A stretch of DNA of 6,115 nucleotides, taken from assembly GCA_015487435.1 (NCBI GenBank), contig WFPU01000175.1, forward strand, positions 1 to 6,115, in the 5' to 3' direction. Of this stretch, positions 5,845 to 6,115 are shown piece after piece. Position numbers and translations under genes: made by a program. Positions within the stretch are counted from its first letter, which is position 1. Every line of letters starts with the position of its first letter. The DNA comes from Sulfurimonas sp. (lineage in GTDB: Bacteria > Campylobacterota > Campylobacteria > Campylobacterales > Sulfurimonadaceae). Under the pieces are notes generated by a model, which made no database searches, was not told the origin of the DNA, and saw nothing but the letters and a program-made list of their open reading frames with translations.

Positions 5845-5909
5845 ATAGCTAATTATTCAGAGAGTACATACACAATTCTACAAAATATTTAGTAAAGAGT
5901 TGATTAAAT

Positions 5910-5914
5910 AAGGA
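5910..5914 (+). promoter_or_regulatory. Ribosome binding site that fixes the TTG start of rluA-like gene
   Basis: AAGGA is followed by a 7-nt spacer and TTG at 5922-5924. In that frame a TGA stop lies at 5901-5903 and no ATG or GTG occurs before codon 47, so this site and the TTG together decide the start. Confidence 0.75.
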
Positions 5915-5921
5915 TTATAAT

Positions 5922-6115
5922 TTGCCGTTTAAATTAAAGAAGTTATATAGTGATAAAAAACAAAGAGCGTTTAAATTTCTTATAGATGAGCTGGGATACA
6001 CTCAAAAAGAATCTCAAAAACTTATTGCAAATGGAAGACTCTTTATAGATGGTAAACCTATGACTACTCCAACAGCAGAAGTTGAAGGAACATTTGAGTT
6101 TGTAATGTATGAACC
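5922..6115 (+). CDS. RluA-family pseudouridine synthase, N-terminal part only
   Basis: The frame runs from a TTG start to the window edge, giving 64 codons; the catalytic domain, with the family's Asp, lies beyond the window. The visible part resembles the S4-like RNA-binding domain at the N-terminus of RluA-type enzymes: a basic lead (KLKKLYSDKKQR), two helices (about 16-36), then NGRLFIDGKP (37-46), where RluA proteins have the turn-and-strand that contacts RNA, and a closing strand EGTFEFVMYE (54-63). RluA enzymes isomerise specific uridines in rRNA or tRNA. The start is chosen for AAGGA at 5910-5914 and an upstream in-frame stop at 5901-5903; the first in-frame ATG (6060) would delete most of the domain. 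The divergent position next to purB matches what I recall of C. jejuni Cj0022c. Another S4-domain protein is possible, since only the N-terminus is seen. Confidence 0.75.
   Translation, partial: MPFKLKKLYSDKKQRAFKFLIDELGYTQKESQKLIANGRLFIDGKPMTTPTAEVEGTFEFVMYE

Noticed and set aside
1..6115. CRISPR array, tRNA, rRNA, transposase or defence genes
   Set aside because: No regularly spaced repeats, no cloverleaf or CCA-type ends and no such protein motifs were found on either strand; the coding content is housekeeping and motility.

Overview
The window looks like a chromosomal segment of an AT-rich member of the Campylobacterota (Epsilonproteobacteria), probably a free-living type such as Sulfurimonas or Arcobacter. 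Three things suggest this. The order pseudouridine synthase / purB / nrdA recalls the Campylobacter jejuni Cj0022c-Cj0023-Cj0024 neighbourhood (from memory). A FliW-type flagellar assembly factor is present. Base composition is strongly AT-rich with Shine-Dalgarno sites of the AAGGA type. Genus cannot be fixed by eye.

Layout, right to left along the minus strand. purB (4350-5678) encodes adenylosuccinate lyase. A 377-bp non-coding gap (3973-4349) follows, unusually rich in dyad symmetry. Next is a tightly packed minus-strand series: nrdA (1606-3972, class I ribonucleotide reductase large subunit), a 112-residue protein of unknown function (1266-1604), fliW (867-1253), a single-domain CheY-like receiver (449-805), and a CheC-type phosphatase cut by the left edge (1-444). 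The gaps are 1, 12, 61 and 4 bp, so these genes are probably transcribed together, with a possible internal promoter before the receiver. At the right end an RluA-family pseudouridine synthase gene starts on the plus strand at a TTG codon (5922) and runs off the window. The purB/rluA intergenic region carries a palindromic REP/MITE-like element (5758-5844).

Functionally the window joins nucleotide metabolism (PurB for AMP/IMP synthesis, NrdA for dNTPs) to motility and signalling (FliW, which in studied bacteria controls CsrA and flagellin; a CheY-like receiver; and CheC, which dephosphorylates CheY-P). The receiver has all its phosphorylation residues. The visible part of CheC has two exact copies of the CheC active-site pattern, so the pair reads as a response regulator with its own phosphatase.

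I see no RNA gene, CRISPR array, transposase, integrase or defence system. The most interesting unexplained material is non-coding: a 44-bp near-perfect palindrome just upstream of nrdA, two diverged copies of a two-tier hairpin between purB and nrdA, and the flanked palindromic element upstream of rluA. A roughly 48-residue insertion inside the NrdA active-site region also deserves a look.
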